NCBI GenBank assembly: GCA_949130495.1
Contig: OX422209.1
Span: 693,146,757-693,210,756, forward strand
Direction of reading: 5' to 3'
Length of the DNA: 64,000 nt
Source of the DNA: Sambucus nigra
Lineage: Eukaryota > Streptophyta > Magnoliopsida > Dipsacales > Adoxaceae
In this document: piece after piece, positions 31,691 through 42,189 of the stretch
Layout: every line of letters starts with the position of its first letter
How positions within the stretch are numbered: the first letter of the stretch is position 1
Notes under the pieces: generated by a model
Databases searched by the model: none
The model's input: the letters and a program-made list of their open reading frames with translations, nothing else
What the model was told of the DNA's origin: nothing
Position numbers and translations under genes: made by a program

Positions 31691-34600
31691 ATGGAGGATC
31701 TGTACACAAGAGGCAACCAGTCTAAAAGAAATGATAAATCTGAGGAAGAGAAAAAATCTCCAGGAAGGCCCGAAGAAGCTGCTGTGAAAGACCGTTGGGG
31801 GTTAATAGAAATCTCCAGCCTCGTTTGCACTTGTGTACGTTCGATCAGGAGTCTCTCGCGCTTCAGTTTGACCAGGCACAAAGCTTCTTCGGCATCCTTT
31901 ACCTCTTGATCCACTGCTTCCAAAAGGGGTACCAATGCGACCAACCTAGCTTCCTCAGCTTGCTGGTCCTCCTGGTGCTTTCGTAACACTTCCCTCTGGA
32001 CGATCAGTTACTGGTTCTTCAAAGTCTTCAGATACGTTATAAGCCAGTCAAAATGGAAACCATCATGCCCCAACTCCCTCAGAAAATCCAGAAATTGGTT
32101 AAGAAGGGATCTGGTAACACTTGCAGTAGGGGTACTGGCAATTTTAGCAACAACGATCGCCATGCCTTAAAGTCTATGACTCATCACGTGAATATTGGAG
32201 CGCAGGCAATCTGGTGTGAAGGTCTCAGGGTGGAAATTCACCAGTTGTTCGATCACCAAGCGGTGGTTGACAGGCATTTGAGGAGACTGTCGAAGAACCA
32301 TTAGGCAGAACACGTGAGGAGCCAGTCAGGAAGAGGCAGATCGCACCCAGAATCGCTCTCGGCTGCAGCACCAGTCGTGGAACCTTGATCATTATGACCA
32401 GAATTTTTCGAAGCATCAGGTTCTTAGAAGGGTGAGCCTACAGGTGAAAGAACTGGGGGAGAATTTTCCCGAGCAACCTGAAAAGAGATAGCGCACATGA
32501 TGAACTTATGAAAAAAGGTTAACAAGCGTTTTCGTTGTTAAGTCACCATTATAAGGTGGAGTGTATGGAAAATCTTAACAAGCGTTTTCGTTGTTAACTC
32601 ACCGTTATAAGGTGGAGTTTATGAAAAAAAACTTAACAAGTGTTTTCGTTGTTAAGTCACCGTTATAAGGTGGAGTTTATGGAAAATCTTAACAAGCATT
32701 TTCGTTGTTAAGTCACCGTTATAAGGTGGAGTTTATGAAAAAAAACTTAACAAGTGTTTTCGTTGTTAAATCACCGTTATAAGGTGGAGTTTATGGAAAA
32801 TCTTAACAAGCGTTTTCGTTGTTAAGTCACCGTTATAAGGTAGAGTTTATGAAAAAAAACTTAACAAGTGTTTTCGTTGTTAAATCACCGTTATAAGGTG
32901 GAGTTTATGAAAAATCTTAACAAGCGTTTTCGTTGTTAAGTCACCGTTATAAGGTGGAGTTTATGGAAAATCTTAACAAGCGTTTTCGTTGTTAAGTCAC
33001 CGTTATAAGGTGGGGTTTATGAAAAAAAACTTAACAGGCGTTTTCGTTGTTAAGTCACCGTTGTAAGGTGGAGTTTATGAAAAATCTTAACAAGCGTTTT
33101 CGTTGTTAAGTCACCGTTATAAGGTGGAGTTTATGAAAAATCTTAACAAGCGTTTTCGTTGTTAAGTCACCGTTATAAGGTGGGGTTTACGAAAAAAAAC
33201 TTAACAAGTGTTTTCTTTGTTAAGTCACCATTATAAGGTGGAGTTTATGGAAAATCGTTGTTAAGTCATCGTTATAAGGTGAAGTTTAAGAAAAAATTTA
33301 TGAAAAATCATAAGATGGAGATTATGGAAAATCTTAACAAAAGTTAACAAAAATACCTCAGTCACAACGGGAGCATATGGGGTAGCCGCAGGGACAAGAA
33401 CCATTGGGGGCGAGATTATTACCCCAGAAGCCATAACGGGGTCCCTGGACGCAGAAGCCTCCACGCTTCGCAAAACTCTATCACCTGTATAGGGAACCAG
33501 GGCCAGCATACTGGGTTCATCAGGCAAAGACACAGAGCTCCTAAACAAAGGCACAACACCATGGGGTGTAAACACACCATTATGTTGGGTACAAGCACCA
33601 ACCTGGGCCTTGACTGCATGAGTTGGTGCAAGATCAGGAGAGAACTATGGCACAAAGGCAAGTGTTAGAAAAGAAGAATGGGCACAGAAAATATGAAGAA
33701 ATATCTCTACGTGTTACTTACCTCAGTTATGGTGCTAAAGAGAGGAATGGCAGTCAGGGGTCTCATCAGCGTCGTCGGAAGAAGAACGCTTGCCAACAAC
33801 GAGGATATTTCAACCTGGGGTACCCAAAACATATCAGAATTCAGCAAGCCAAATAAGACAAGAGTGGTACCGAAAAGACTACAACAAATAAATTATAGAG
33901 GAAATCATACCTCGAGCTCACTCTCCTCAACAAGAACAATGGAGAGAGGAACCTCAGGTGAGGCCTGTAAATCAGAGGGGACTGAGGGTGTTATCTCGGA
34001 TTGTGTTATTTCGGGTTGTGTTACCACTTCAGGCAAGGAATCACCTCCCACAACGACTTCCCTTGCACGTTGACTGCCTGCACGGCGAGAATAGGTAAGC
34101 CCCGTCATGGGGGAACGGGGAGGAGTCACATCGGTACGAGATGCACCGAAGCGTCCCCTTACAAAAGGGCTCACGGGAGGACTAGAGAGGTCTGGTCTTT
34201 CTATTTCAACTCCCTGCACCACAGTTGTCAAAAAAAGAAAAATATATATATAAGTAAAGACAGTCGTCCTTAAGCAAAAGGAGGTAATAACTAAATCAGG
34301 CATACATACCTCTGATTCAGAAGGAGAACGAGAAGACACGACCACAAGCGAAGAAGGAGGATTAACAGCAACAGAAGGGGCAGGAGTGGAATGCACCTCA
34401 GGGGTTTGGTGCACCTCAGGAGTTCGTTTCTTCCGGGACTTGGTGCCCAGAGTCTTCTTCCTCAATCCCGCTGCACCAGTACTAACCCCTTGAGGAACCC
34501 TGGAGCTCTTTCTCCTCCTAGCCGTTGGCTCTGCAGGATCAACCACCACTGTGGGGAAAGCAATAGAAGAAAGAACAATGAATGCATGCCGTTGATACTC

Positions 34601-36587
34601 GGCATTTATTCGGTCTATTTCTGCTTGGGCCTCCCTCCTTACACGCTCAGCCATCTCAGCAGGCATGTGAGGTGGAATGGAGGCTATGAGAAGAGCTTCC
34701 ACGGGAGTTTGGGGCTTCTGGGACTTCGATTTCGATTTTGATGTCCCACTCTTGGCCGTTTTTGCCGTCTTGGCAGGTGTTTGAGAAGCCCCCTCGTTGG
34801 TAGTATCTGTAGTAGAGGGGGCCGCCTTCTTTGGAGCAGCAGGAGTCCTGGGTTTTGGCGTCGCAATTGGGACCATGGGACAAAATGGGGGAAAATCGGT
34901 AGGAGGTGCTTTGGGGGTTGAACTCAGAGGGAATTCTATCCCAAGTACAGAGTTGCCTTTTAGCCCCAACTCCAGGGCAGAAAATGAAGAAACAGGAGGA
35001 TACACCGGATCTCCCTCAACAAACTCAGTAATTTCAGCTAGTTGTTTCAACCAGTACTTGGTGGCAAACAAAGGGGTCACATCCCCATGCTTAGTAATAC
35101 TGGGAATGGTGACACGCCCAGCCATTGTTGAACATATCCCCCACGCAGCGGTCGAAGAAAACAGGGAACATGCCTCGCCAAAGGAGACCTTGGGGTTTGA
35201 CGATTGAAACACTGGACGTGGCGCCCCCTGGTCAAACCCAAACCGGCGGCTACATCGGTTGGGATTATAAAGCTCGCTCATATATCCCCACTCGGTGTAG
35301 GAGGGAAGATATCTTGGAGAAAACAGAAGGACCACGACAAGCAAGGGATCCTCAATATCGGGAGAAGGGTCCTGTATCACTCTGGCTTCGTGATGAAAAA
35401 AATCACAAGTGTGAAAGAAGACCTCCTCCTGATAAGGCCTCATGATGAAGTTCTCGAAACGGTCAATCACAAAAATTAGCTCCTTTCGGCTTTGTCTCTT
35501 GTGATAAATGAAAGACCGTGGAGGCAGAATTGTTTCCCCCGAAGGAGGACTTTTGGTCTTGGCCGCTATGACAGGAAAGCGGAAGTAAAGGAAGATGGTC
35601 AAAAGAACGCTGTTGGCAAAATTGGCCAAGTTATAACGGCCAAGAGAGCGTTCCATGTCAAACAAAGTCCTATCCATCCAGGTGTAGAGGGATCCCAAGG
35701 CAATTGCAGCCAGTGGGAGTTTTATTCCTCGAGCCAAGCGAAAGGACAGGCTGATAGGGGTCGTTGGGTTTGCCCGTAAAAAGGAAATGGTAAAGAATCA
35801 CAAGAATGTAGGTGGGAAGTTCCAACGGTGTACCTTGACCAGGAGCATCTGCTGAAGAACTGCCTTCACCAGAACCCTTGAAGAAATAACTAATCAAGGG
35901 AGAAGAAGTAGCTTTGTTGGATGAGCCAATGCAGGTTCGACATATACAATCCAACTCCAAACGATCAGCAGTCTCTTGGGCATCAAGAGCCTCATCGGTG
36001 TAGGGCTCATGAACTGTCGCATCGAGGCCCAAAAGCTCGCACACGTCCTCCAAAGTGATGTTGAACTCACCCCACGCAGCGATTAACGTATGAGTAGCCA
36101 CGTTCCATCGAGAGACCAAGACAGAAATGGAAGCATTGTTCTTTGAGAGAGTGAACTCACCAAACCATTTAGCCCGTTGCAGCCCAATCTTGGTGAGGAT
36201 ATCAGCATAGGAACTCTGCATGTGGGAGTTCCAGGCAGCAAAGTGGGCGGGGGATCCCCCAGGTGCTTCGAAATCAATGTGGGACCATGGAAAGTCCCCT
36301 TGCTCCAAGCGAAATCTGAGAGTTCCTTCTGGGGGCAGAAAGCCCCACTTAGACAATTCTTCGTCCTCATCACCCAACAGTAGGGCGTCAAACTTAGAAG
36401 AAAAATAGACAGTCTTACAGGCAACAACAAAGTCATCACCCTCCCCAAAAATGGGAGAGCGACGATAAAACCTCAGCTGTTCCTGGCGGGCAGCACCCAG
36501 GGCGGAGGCAGCAGTGGTGGTGGCAGACAGAATACTGGTGGCAGACACGATGGGGTTGCTTGAAGACTCCATGGAAAATAATGACAC
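31690..36587 (-). pseudogene. Antisense spliced gene with plant mobile domain, element C
   Basis: Minus-strand gene. Exon 1 36587-34310 (one frameshift near 35740) holds a PMD-like (aminotransferase-like plant mobile domain) region: IYRR/FYRRSPIFGEGDDF start, GEFNITLEDVCELLGL, LGSLYTWMDRTLFD; then a Pro/Lys-rich linker. Introns: 34214-34309, 33815-33910, 33645-33721 and 32480-33356, all GT-AG on the minus strand and phase 0. Exon 2 34213-33911 (101 codons), exon 3 33814-33722 (31 codons) and exon 4 33644-33357 (96 codons) have no stops; all these exons end in GAG. Exon 5 from 32479 to about 31700 has stops and a frame change but shows FLRELGHDGFHFDWL and a coiled coil (about 31980-31780). Intron 4 contains the minisatellite. 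Function unknown; PMD is shared with host MAIN/MAIL-type proteins. Confidence 0.75.
32513..33300 (+). repeat. 56-58-bp minisatellite of element C
   Basis: About 14 units of 56 bp, some 58 bp by extra A bases. Each unit contains CTTAACAA and TTGTTAAG around a short GCGTTTTCG centre, an almost perfect hairpin, and a second small dyad CACC...GGTG. The last units are shortened. The array lies wholly inside predicted intron 4 of the antisense gene. Confidence 0.95.
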
Positions 36588-37134
36588 CGTAACAGAGAAA
36601 GCTTCGAGAAAAAAAGGATTGAGAGCGAGAATGGAGAAACACGATCACAAGTGGTGGTATAGAAGGTGAAGAATGGAGCTCTCTCTCTCTAAAAAAAGAA
36701 ACGCCAGTCTGAAGAAGATAGTAACAGAGTAAGAAAAAACAAAGGAGAAGGTTCAAAGTGTTTTGAATATGGCTGTTTGAAAATTTCGGGGTTGTCGTTT
36801 CAGTCTCCCACTATCACACGTGCAAGGCCGCCTACAATCATTTCCAATGAACACGTGGCACATGGGGAAGTGCTTTGACAGTTGAGAGGACGGCGCCACA
36901 TCATTAATGAAGTGACGTCTGGGGAACACTAATCGTTTCCTTCCTATACAAGCTTGAGTTTTGGCGCCAACAAAATTTCTTTTCAGACTTATCTAATAAA
37001 TCCCCAACGAAGAAGATGTCCCAATGGTTCTGCATAAAGGAAAAAGGCCTGAATCTTTTCACAACAAAGAAAGGTCCATCGGTTTGAGAAGTTTTCGTGC
37101 AGGGATTTCTTGTCCCCACAACCAATCCCTACAC
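36588..37134. other. Upstream region of the antisense gene / 3' UTR of element C
   Basis: No coding signal. On the minus strand it would hold the promoter and leader of the PMD gene; a pyrimidine-rich tract with (CT)n lies at 36680-36700 (plus strand ctctctctct). No clear TATA box was seen. Confidence 0.4.
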
Positions 37135-37145
37135 GAGGGGGCAAA
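37135..37145 (+). promoter_or_regulatory. Polypurine tract, element C
   Basis: GAGGGGGCAAA directly before the 3' LTR; it primes plus-strand cDNA. Element B has the similar CACGAGGGGCTAA before its LTR. Confidence 0.85.
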
Positions 37146-38482
37146 TGTAGGGGGGGATTGAAGGTAATCCTGAGATTAGGGATAATTCCCTAATTAGCAA
37201 CAGTGTTTGAGGATTAAGTTAATAAGAGGCAACTCAAGCGTGGAAGCTTGGTGAGGCAGCTTAGCATGGCAACTCAAGCATGGCAGCTTGGTGAGGCAGC
37301 CTGGTGTGGCAACTCAAGCAGGGCAGCTTAGTGAGGCAGCTTAGCGTGGCAACTCAAGTGTGGCAGCTTGGTGAGGCAGCTTAGCGTGGCAACTCAAGCG
37401 TGGCAACTCATACTTCAGCTTGTTGTGTTAGTCATATTGTATCTTTGGTTACATTTACTATAATCTATAACGGTTGTAATGATGTAACAAGAATAATAAA
37501 GAGTTTTAGTGTGAAGTCAAACGGTACTTGCGAGAGACCAGGCTTGGCAGGGCCCGGGAGAGTTGTCATGCTCTATCGAATGACCTCACCGTGGGAACTT
37601 TAGAGGGACTTGGTTTGGAGGATTGAGAAGTAAGTCACCGTTGGGGCTTGTCCTAACCATCTTAGATACACCTGGTAAAACACCGAAGGACCCTGACCGT
37701 GGAACCTCAAGCGGAGCATCTTGGAGTTCCACCGGGCATTGAGTTATGGACCAAACAGCCCTCTACGTAATGTCACATCTACTGTGGGTGATGTCAGTAG
37801 CCATCTAAACAATGTCAGACATGCACTTGAGTAAACCACCGTGGTATTTGGGGCTGTCAGGCAGTTGGTAAGCCACCTCTGTGACAACAATCCCCTGACA
37901 CACGGTGGTTAGGCAAAAGGCATGTCTTGGCATTTAATGTTTATGACGTGGAGACAGCTAGTGCATCAGGTATTTAGTGTTGTGACATAAAGTATGAGGG
38001 ATGTCTTTCATAGTTTTAATGACTGAGTTGCCTCGGGGGTGGTGTGGGGTGCTATTTAAGGACCCCAACCACCTTTGAGGAAGAGGGATGACTTTTGGAG
38101 AGTTCAGAAGTTATTGTGAGAGAGAATACACACCAGAGAGAGTTATTGCAAACCAAAGAGTTTACTCACTCACCATTGTCATTTATTATAAAGCTTTCAA
38201 TATTCGACAGAGATTCCTGAGGGTATCTGGTGTGGTTTTACCTGCCTACCAAGGTGTATCTAGGGTGCTTACTTCTCTCTCCCTCTAGCTAGGTTACTTC
38301 TAAAGTTCATTACTATTTCCTGAGTTAGACACGAGAGCTTTGTGAGTTTAAGCTGAGTCTATCTTCATTGGGTTCATGTTTATGTGTTCCAACATTAATC
38401 CAAAGCTTTGGCCAATTAACTTGTCATTACCATACTCAATAGGGGTTACGCCTCCATATATAATCTAAAGTACCCTCCTACA
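37146..38482 (+). repeat. 3' LTR of element C
   Basis: 1337 bp, TGTAGGGGGG...CCTCCTACA, followed by ACTAC. Differences from the 5' LTR are scattered substitutions and a shorter G run. Confidence 0.95.
37233..37392 (+). repeat. 40-bp tandem repeat in C 3' LTR (4 units)
   Basis: Four 40-bp units matching those of the 5' LTR in number and phase. Confidence 0.95.
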
Positions 38483-38487
38483 ACTAC
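38483..38487. repeat. Right target duplication of element C
   Basis: ACTAC, identical to 23841-23845. Confidence 0.95.
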
Positions 38488-39600
38488 CTGCGCAGGATCA
38501 TTGGCGAGCAGGTGGCCAATGGTACCTTGCAGATACCCCCTGTCGATGTTAACGAGAACCCACTTCCTTCACATCACTTTGGTACTGCCAATATGGTAGT
38601 TACTTATGATGAATAAGCTACCAAAGGTATTATGGAGTGGGAGAGTGGCCATCAGTTATGTGAGGAGTTGGAAAATCTATCATTGAGAAGACTTGAGTTA
38701 GAAAGAAAGAAAGAGGAGTGGTTATTCACTCCGGAACAGGAAGATGGAAGTGGGGAGGTTGAGGAAGTGACCCTCTCAGAGGGTGAGGTAGATGTCAATC
38801 TCGCCCTAGATGGGGGAGGGACCTCCAAGATGGAGTATGTCTACAGTGCCCAGTCGTATGAGGTAGACTTAGATTCTAAATGTGAGGCCATAGCAAGGAG
38901 CCCCAAGTTCAAGTGGTTTTTCGACCAGATAGGGGTGAAGTACGACACAAGGGTGACCATCACGAGGAAAGTCTTGGAGGTAGTGCAACATCATGGATAT
39001 CTTTCGCTAAATTGGCAGGGGATAATCGAAAGATTGATTAAGAAGTATACTTCTGAAGTAATGTTTTCAGAAGCAGATATGTTGGTGCCTACTTCCATAA
39101 CCGCCCGCTGTATGTTACAACCATGGTAAATGGAGTCTCATTTCCCTGGGCATTAATGGATGGGGGAGCATCTATTAACATCATGCCCATCAGTACATTG
39201 TATGAAACAGGAATTGACCAAGGGAAGGTGGTTCCAGTACCACTAATAATTTTTGGATTCAATAATGCCGGAATTCAGTCTATTGGATATGTGAATGTGG
39301 GAATCAAGTTGGGAAATTTCACCTCCCACATCGAGTTCCATGTTATTTATGCTAACACTAGCTACCAATTACTCATTAGAAGGGTATGGATGCACACTTA
39401 TGGCATAGTTCCCTCCACCTACCATCAATGTGCAAAGGCAAACATTAGAGGTACAAAGATAGTAATCAAGGCGACGTAGAGACCCTTCACCGTTGAGGAG
39501 GCTCACCTAGTGGATCCTTCCTTGTACACTGAGTTAGATGAGGAAAGAAAGGTCTCTACAAGAAATTTAGAAGGGATCAATACAGGAGAGGGAAGACACA
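38483..39600 (+). pseudogene. pol: gag C terminus and protease of element B
   Basis: After the C insertion the B frame resumes with RRIIGEQVANGTLQIPP, matching C 26450-26500. The stretch 38632-39129 keeps the gag-pol frame and is rich in Glu; then a frameshift near 39120 opens 39123-39479, the protease, with LMDGGASIN (Asp codon 39159-39161) and the complete ANTSYQLLIRRVW block that C lacks. A TAG ends it at 39477. It is more complete than C's protease but broken by the frameshift. Confidence 0.85.
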
Positions 39601-40842
39601 CGCACATACAAAGAGGACCTTGACTTGAAGATAAAATCTGAGGTGGAGAAGTTTTTAGCGGCAGGGTTCATCAAGCCTATTCAACACCCCATATGGCTTT
39701 CCAGCATAGTGCTAGTGGCAAAAAAAGACAAGAGCCAAATCAGAATCTGTGTAGATTTTCGTGACTTGAACAGGGCATGTCCTAAGGACGAATTCCCATT
39801 ACCATGTATAGATAGCTTAGTTGACGCCACTGTGGGACACGAGATCTATAGATTCATGGACGGGTACGTTGGCTACAACCAAATTAAAATGGATCCTGTC
39901 CATGCAGAGAAGACTGCCTTCCGCACACCATTAGGGAACTTTCACTGCACAGTTATGCCCTTCGGATTGAAGAATGCCGTGGCCACATACCAGTGGACCA
40001 TGATGGTAATTTTTCATGACCTATTTCATGATATACTAGAATTCTATGTGGATGACCTGGTGGTGAAGTCTAAGAAAGAAAGAAAGAATATACATGATCT
40101 CAAGAGAGTATTCGAAAGGTGCCGCCGGTATAAGATGAGGATGAACCCCTCAAAGTGTGCCTGTGGTGTTACTGCAGGGAAGTTCTTAGGTTTTGTTGTG
40201 AATAGACAAGGGTTACAAGTGGATGTAGAGAAGATGAAAGCCATTGTGATGATGCCACTGCCCAAGAGTCAGAGGCAACTTAAGATCTTCCTGGGAAAGG
40301 TATCCTACCTACAGAGGTTTATACCTGCACTAGCAAAAGTAACTCATCCGTTCGCACCTCTACTAAAAGTCAAGGCCAAGTGGGTTTGGGGAGAGAGACA
40401 GGAGAAAGCGTTTGAGAAGATTAAAGAAATCCTAGCCTCTTCGTCCACGATGATTACCCTTGAGGCCCTTTTGGCGCAAGAGAAGGAAGGAGTGGAAAAA
40501 TTGGTGTACAACCTGTCAAGAGTGATCTCTGGGACAGAATCTAGGTACATCAGCGTCAAGAGACATTGTCTGACATTGGTTTTTATAGCCCAGAAGTTGA
40601 GACACTATTTTCTACCCCTCACAGTTCACATAGTCACCAAATGTGATCCCATCAAGTACCTCCTCACGCGAACTGTACTCATGGGACGAGCAACAAGGTT
40701 GTTCATGATCTTGTCAGAATATGTTTTAAAATGTATAGTGCCCGAGGCCATTAAAAGCCAAGTAGTGGCAAATCTGCTTGCCCACTTCCCAAGTGAAGTT
40801 TTTAAACCACCTAGTGAGGAGCTACCCGGGGAGAGCTTTTAA
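39601..40842 (+). pseudogene. pol: Reverse transcriptase and native RNase H, element B
   Basis: A 405-codon open frame. RT motifs: RICVDFRDLNRACPKDEFPLP, FMDGYVGYNQIKMD, PFGLKN and YVDD at 40045-40056, then FLGFVVNRQGLQVD. The native RNase H lacks about 17 residues around its beginning (ASSSTMITLEALLAQE, where C has a longer segment with LYLKST), so its first strand is gone; the RHCLTLVFIAQKLRHY block remains. The 5' end is lost: the protease-RT linker seen in C is missing or rearranged between 39560 and 39625. Confidence 0.9.
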
Positions 40843-40848
40843 GTATGC

Positions 40849-41241
40849 ATGGCGGAGGAGGTGAAGAAGTGGACTATGGAATTTGATGGTTCCAGTGCTC
40901 AAGGTACATGTGGAGCGGGCATCATACTATCAGATGGGAAAGAGAAGGTCACTCTCTCTTTCAAGTTAGATTTCAAATGCTCAAATAAAGAAGATGAGTA
41001 CGAGGCCCCCATTCTAGGGATGTTGGAAGAACTCAGAAGAGGGGTCAGGGTGTTGGGTATATATGGGGACTCCAATTTGGTGGTGAGTCAGGTAAATGGG
41101 GAGTTCTCCCTTAAGCATGCCAATTTATCACCCTACAGACACATCATCCAAAGGCTACTGGGACAATTTTTAGAAGTAACTATGGAGAGGCAGGAGCGAA
41201 CGATGAACATGCACCCTGACGCGCTCGCCACCATAGAATAA
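40849..41241 (+). pseudogene. pol: Second RNase H of element B
   Basis: A 130-codon open stretch two codons downstream of the previous stop. Acidic set: Asp in MEFDGSSAQG, Glu in DEYEAPILGM, Asp in YGDSNLVVSQVNGEF, Asp in MHPDALA. This domain is one of the few here with no internal stop. Confidence 0.9.
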
Positions 41242-42180
41242 AAGCTAGACATGGGGGAGTCAAAAACAACCATCACAGTGCGACGTAGAATGGTACCCAC
41301 TACCATAAAATCTTTGTTCTTAAGTAACGAGCCGGAAGATTGGAGGCTTCTAGTGGAGAGGTAGCTTGAAAGTAGAAAAGGGATAATAAAGGTGTTAGAG
41401 TTAGCCAACTATCATGTGCTGCAGGGAACTCTCTACTTCAAGAGTCCCGGAGGGTTCCTGGTAAGGTGAGTCGGTGAGCAAGAAGCCAAGGAAAGGTTAA
41501 TAGAAATGCACCAAAAGCATTGCAGAGATACCAATATTCCCCTCTATAGAAGACTGCAGCGAGGGGAGTACTATTGGCCTGCTATGAGTGCAGAAGCGAC
41601 CCACTTGCAATAAAGTTGTTTAAAGTGCCAAGCTAACGTTAACCAACTGACGGAGGTTGACTTTATGGAATCCTTCAAAGATTGGAGATAGACATATATA
41701 GCATACTCAAAAGATGGGGAGCTTCCCACCGAGAGAGCAGATGAAATTTATCTTAGAAACAGGATATCCCATTTCTACTTGGTCGAAGGAGAGTTATATA
41801 GGAAGGGGTACAATGAGAAGGCACTAAGGTTCGTAGCCAAAGAGGACGCGGAGAGGGTACTAAAACAATCTCATGAACCCTCCCACATGGGGGGCTCCAA
41901 ACTGTATTACCAGCTGATGATGCTGGGATATTACTGGTAGACCATATGGTTGGAGACAAATATAAAATTATGCATAATAGCTCAACCATCTCCTACCCCA
42001 AGGGAAATGGCCAAGCAGAGGCTACCAATAAGATCCTAATAAACATTTTGAAGAAAATGCTAGAGGACATGCCGAGGGCATGGGATGAAAAGTTACCTTT
42101 GGTGTTATGGGCTTAGCGTATTTCAAAAAGAAAACCGACAGGGTTCACTCCATTCTCCCTAGTATATGGGACCGGGAGGT
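41242..42180 (+). pseudogene. pol: Integrase of element B, core deleted
   Basis: Two H2C2 modules are readable: the first at about 41480-41630 (His...His in MHQKHC, then CLKCQ) and the second at about 41840-41940 (HEPSHMGGSKLYYQLMMLGYYW). The sequence then jumps from that GYYW motif to the SYPKGNGQAEATN block (about 41990), so the part of the catalytic core with both Asp residues is absent. The final segment (VLWA, KRKPTGFTPFSLVYG) stops near 42175, where the antisense gene region begins; the C-terminal integrase part is lost. Several stops. Confidence 0.85.
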
Positions 42181-42189
42181 ACAATCCTC

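Larger units (their letters stand above)
23846..38482 (+). mobile_element. Element C: near-complete Tat-lineage element, 14.6 kb
   Basis: The LTRs (1344 and 1337 bp) both begin TGT(A/G)GGG and end CCTACA; the 5-bp duplication ACTAC flanks both; PBS and PPT are present. Order: LTR, gag, protease, RT, RNase H, second RNase H, two zinc modules, integrase, antisense spliced gene with an intronic minisatellite, PPT, LTR. It interrupts the gag of B in the same orientation; removing C and one ACTAC rejoins B's gag in frame. LTR difference is a few percent by eye, so it is the youngest large insertion here. Confidence 0.95.

Noticed and set aside
34391..36408. Plus-strand frames of 62-136 codons over the C antisense gene
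   Set aside because: Shadows of the minus-strand exons; no recognisable domain and no continuity across introns.
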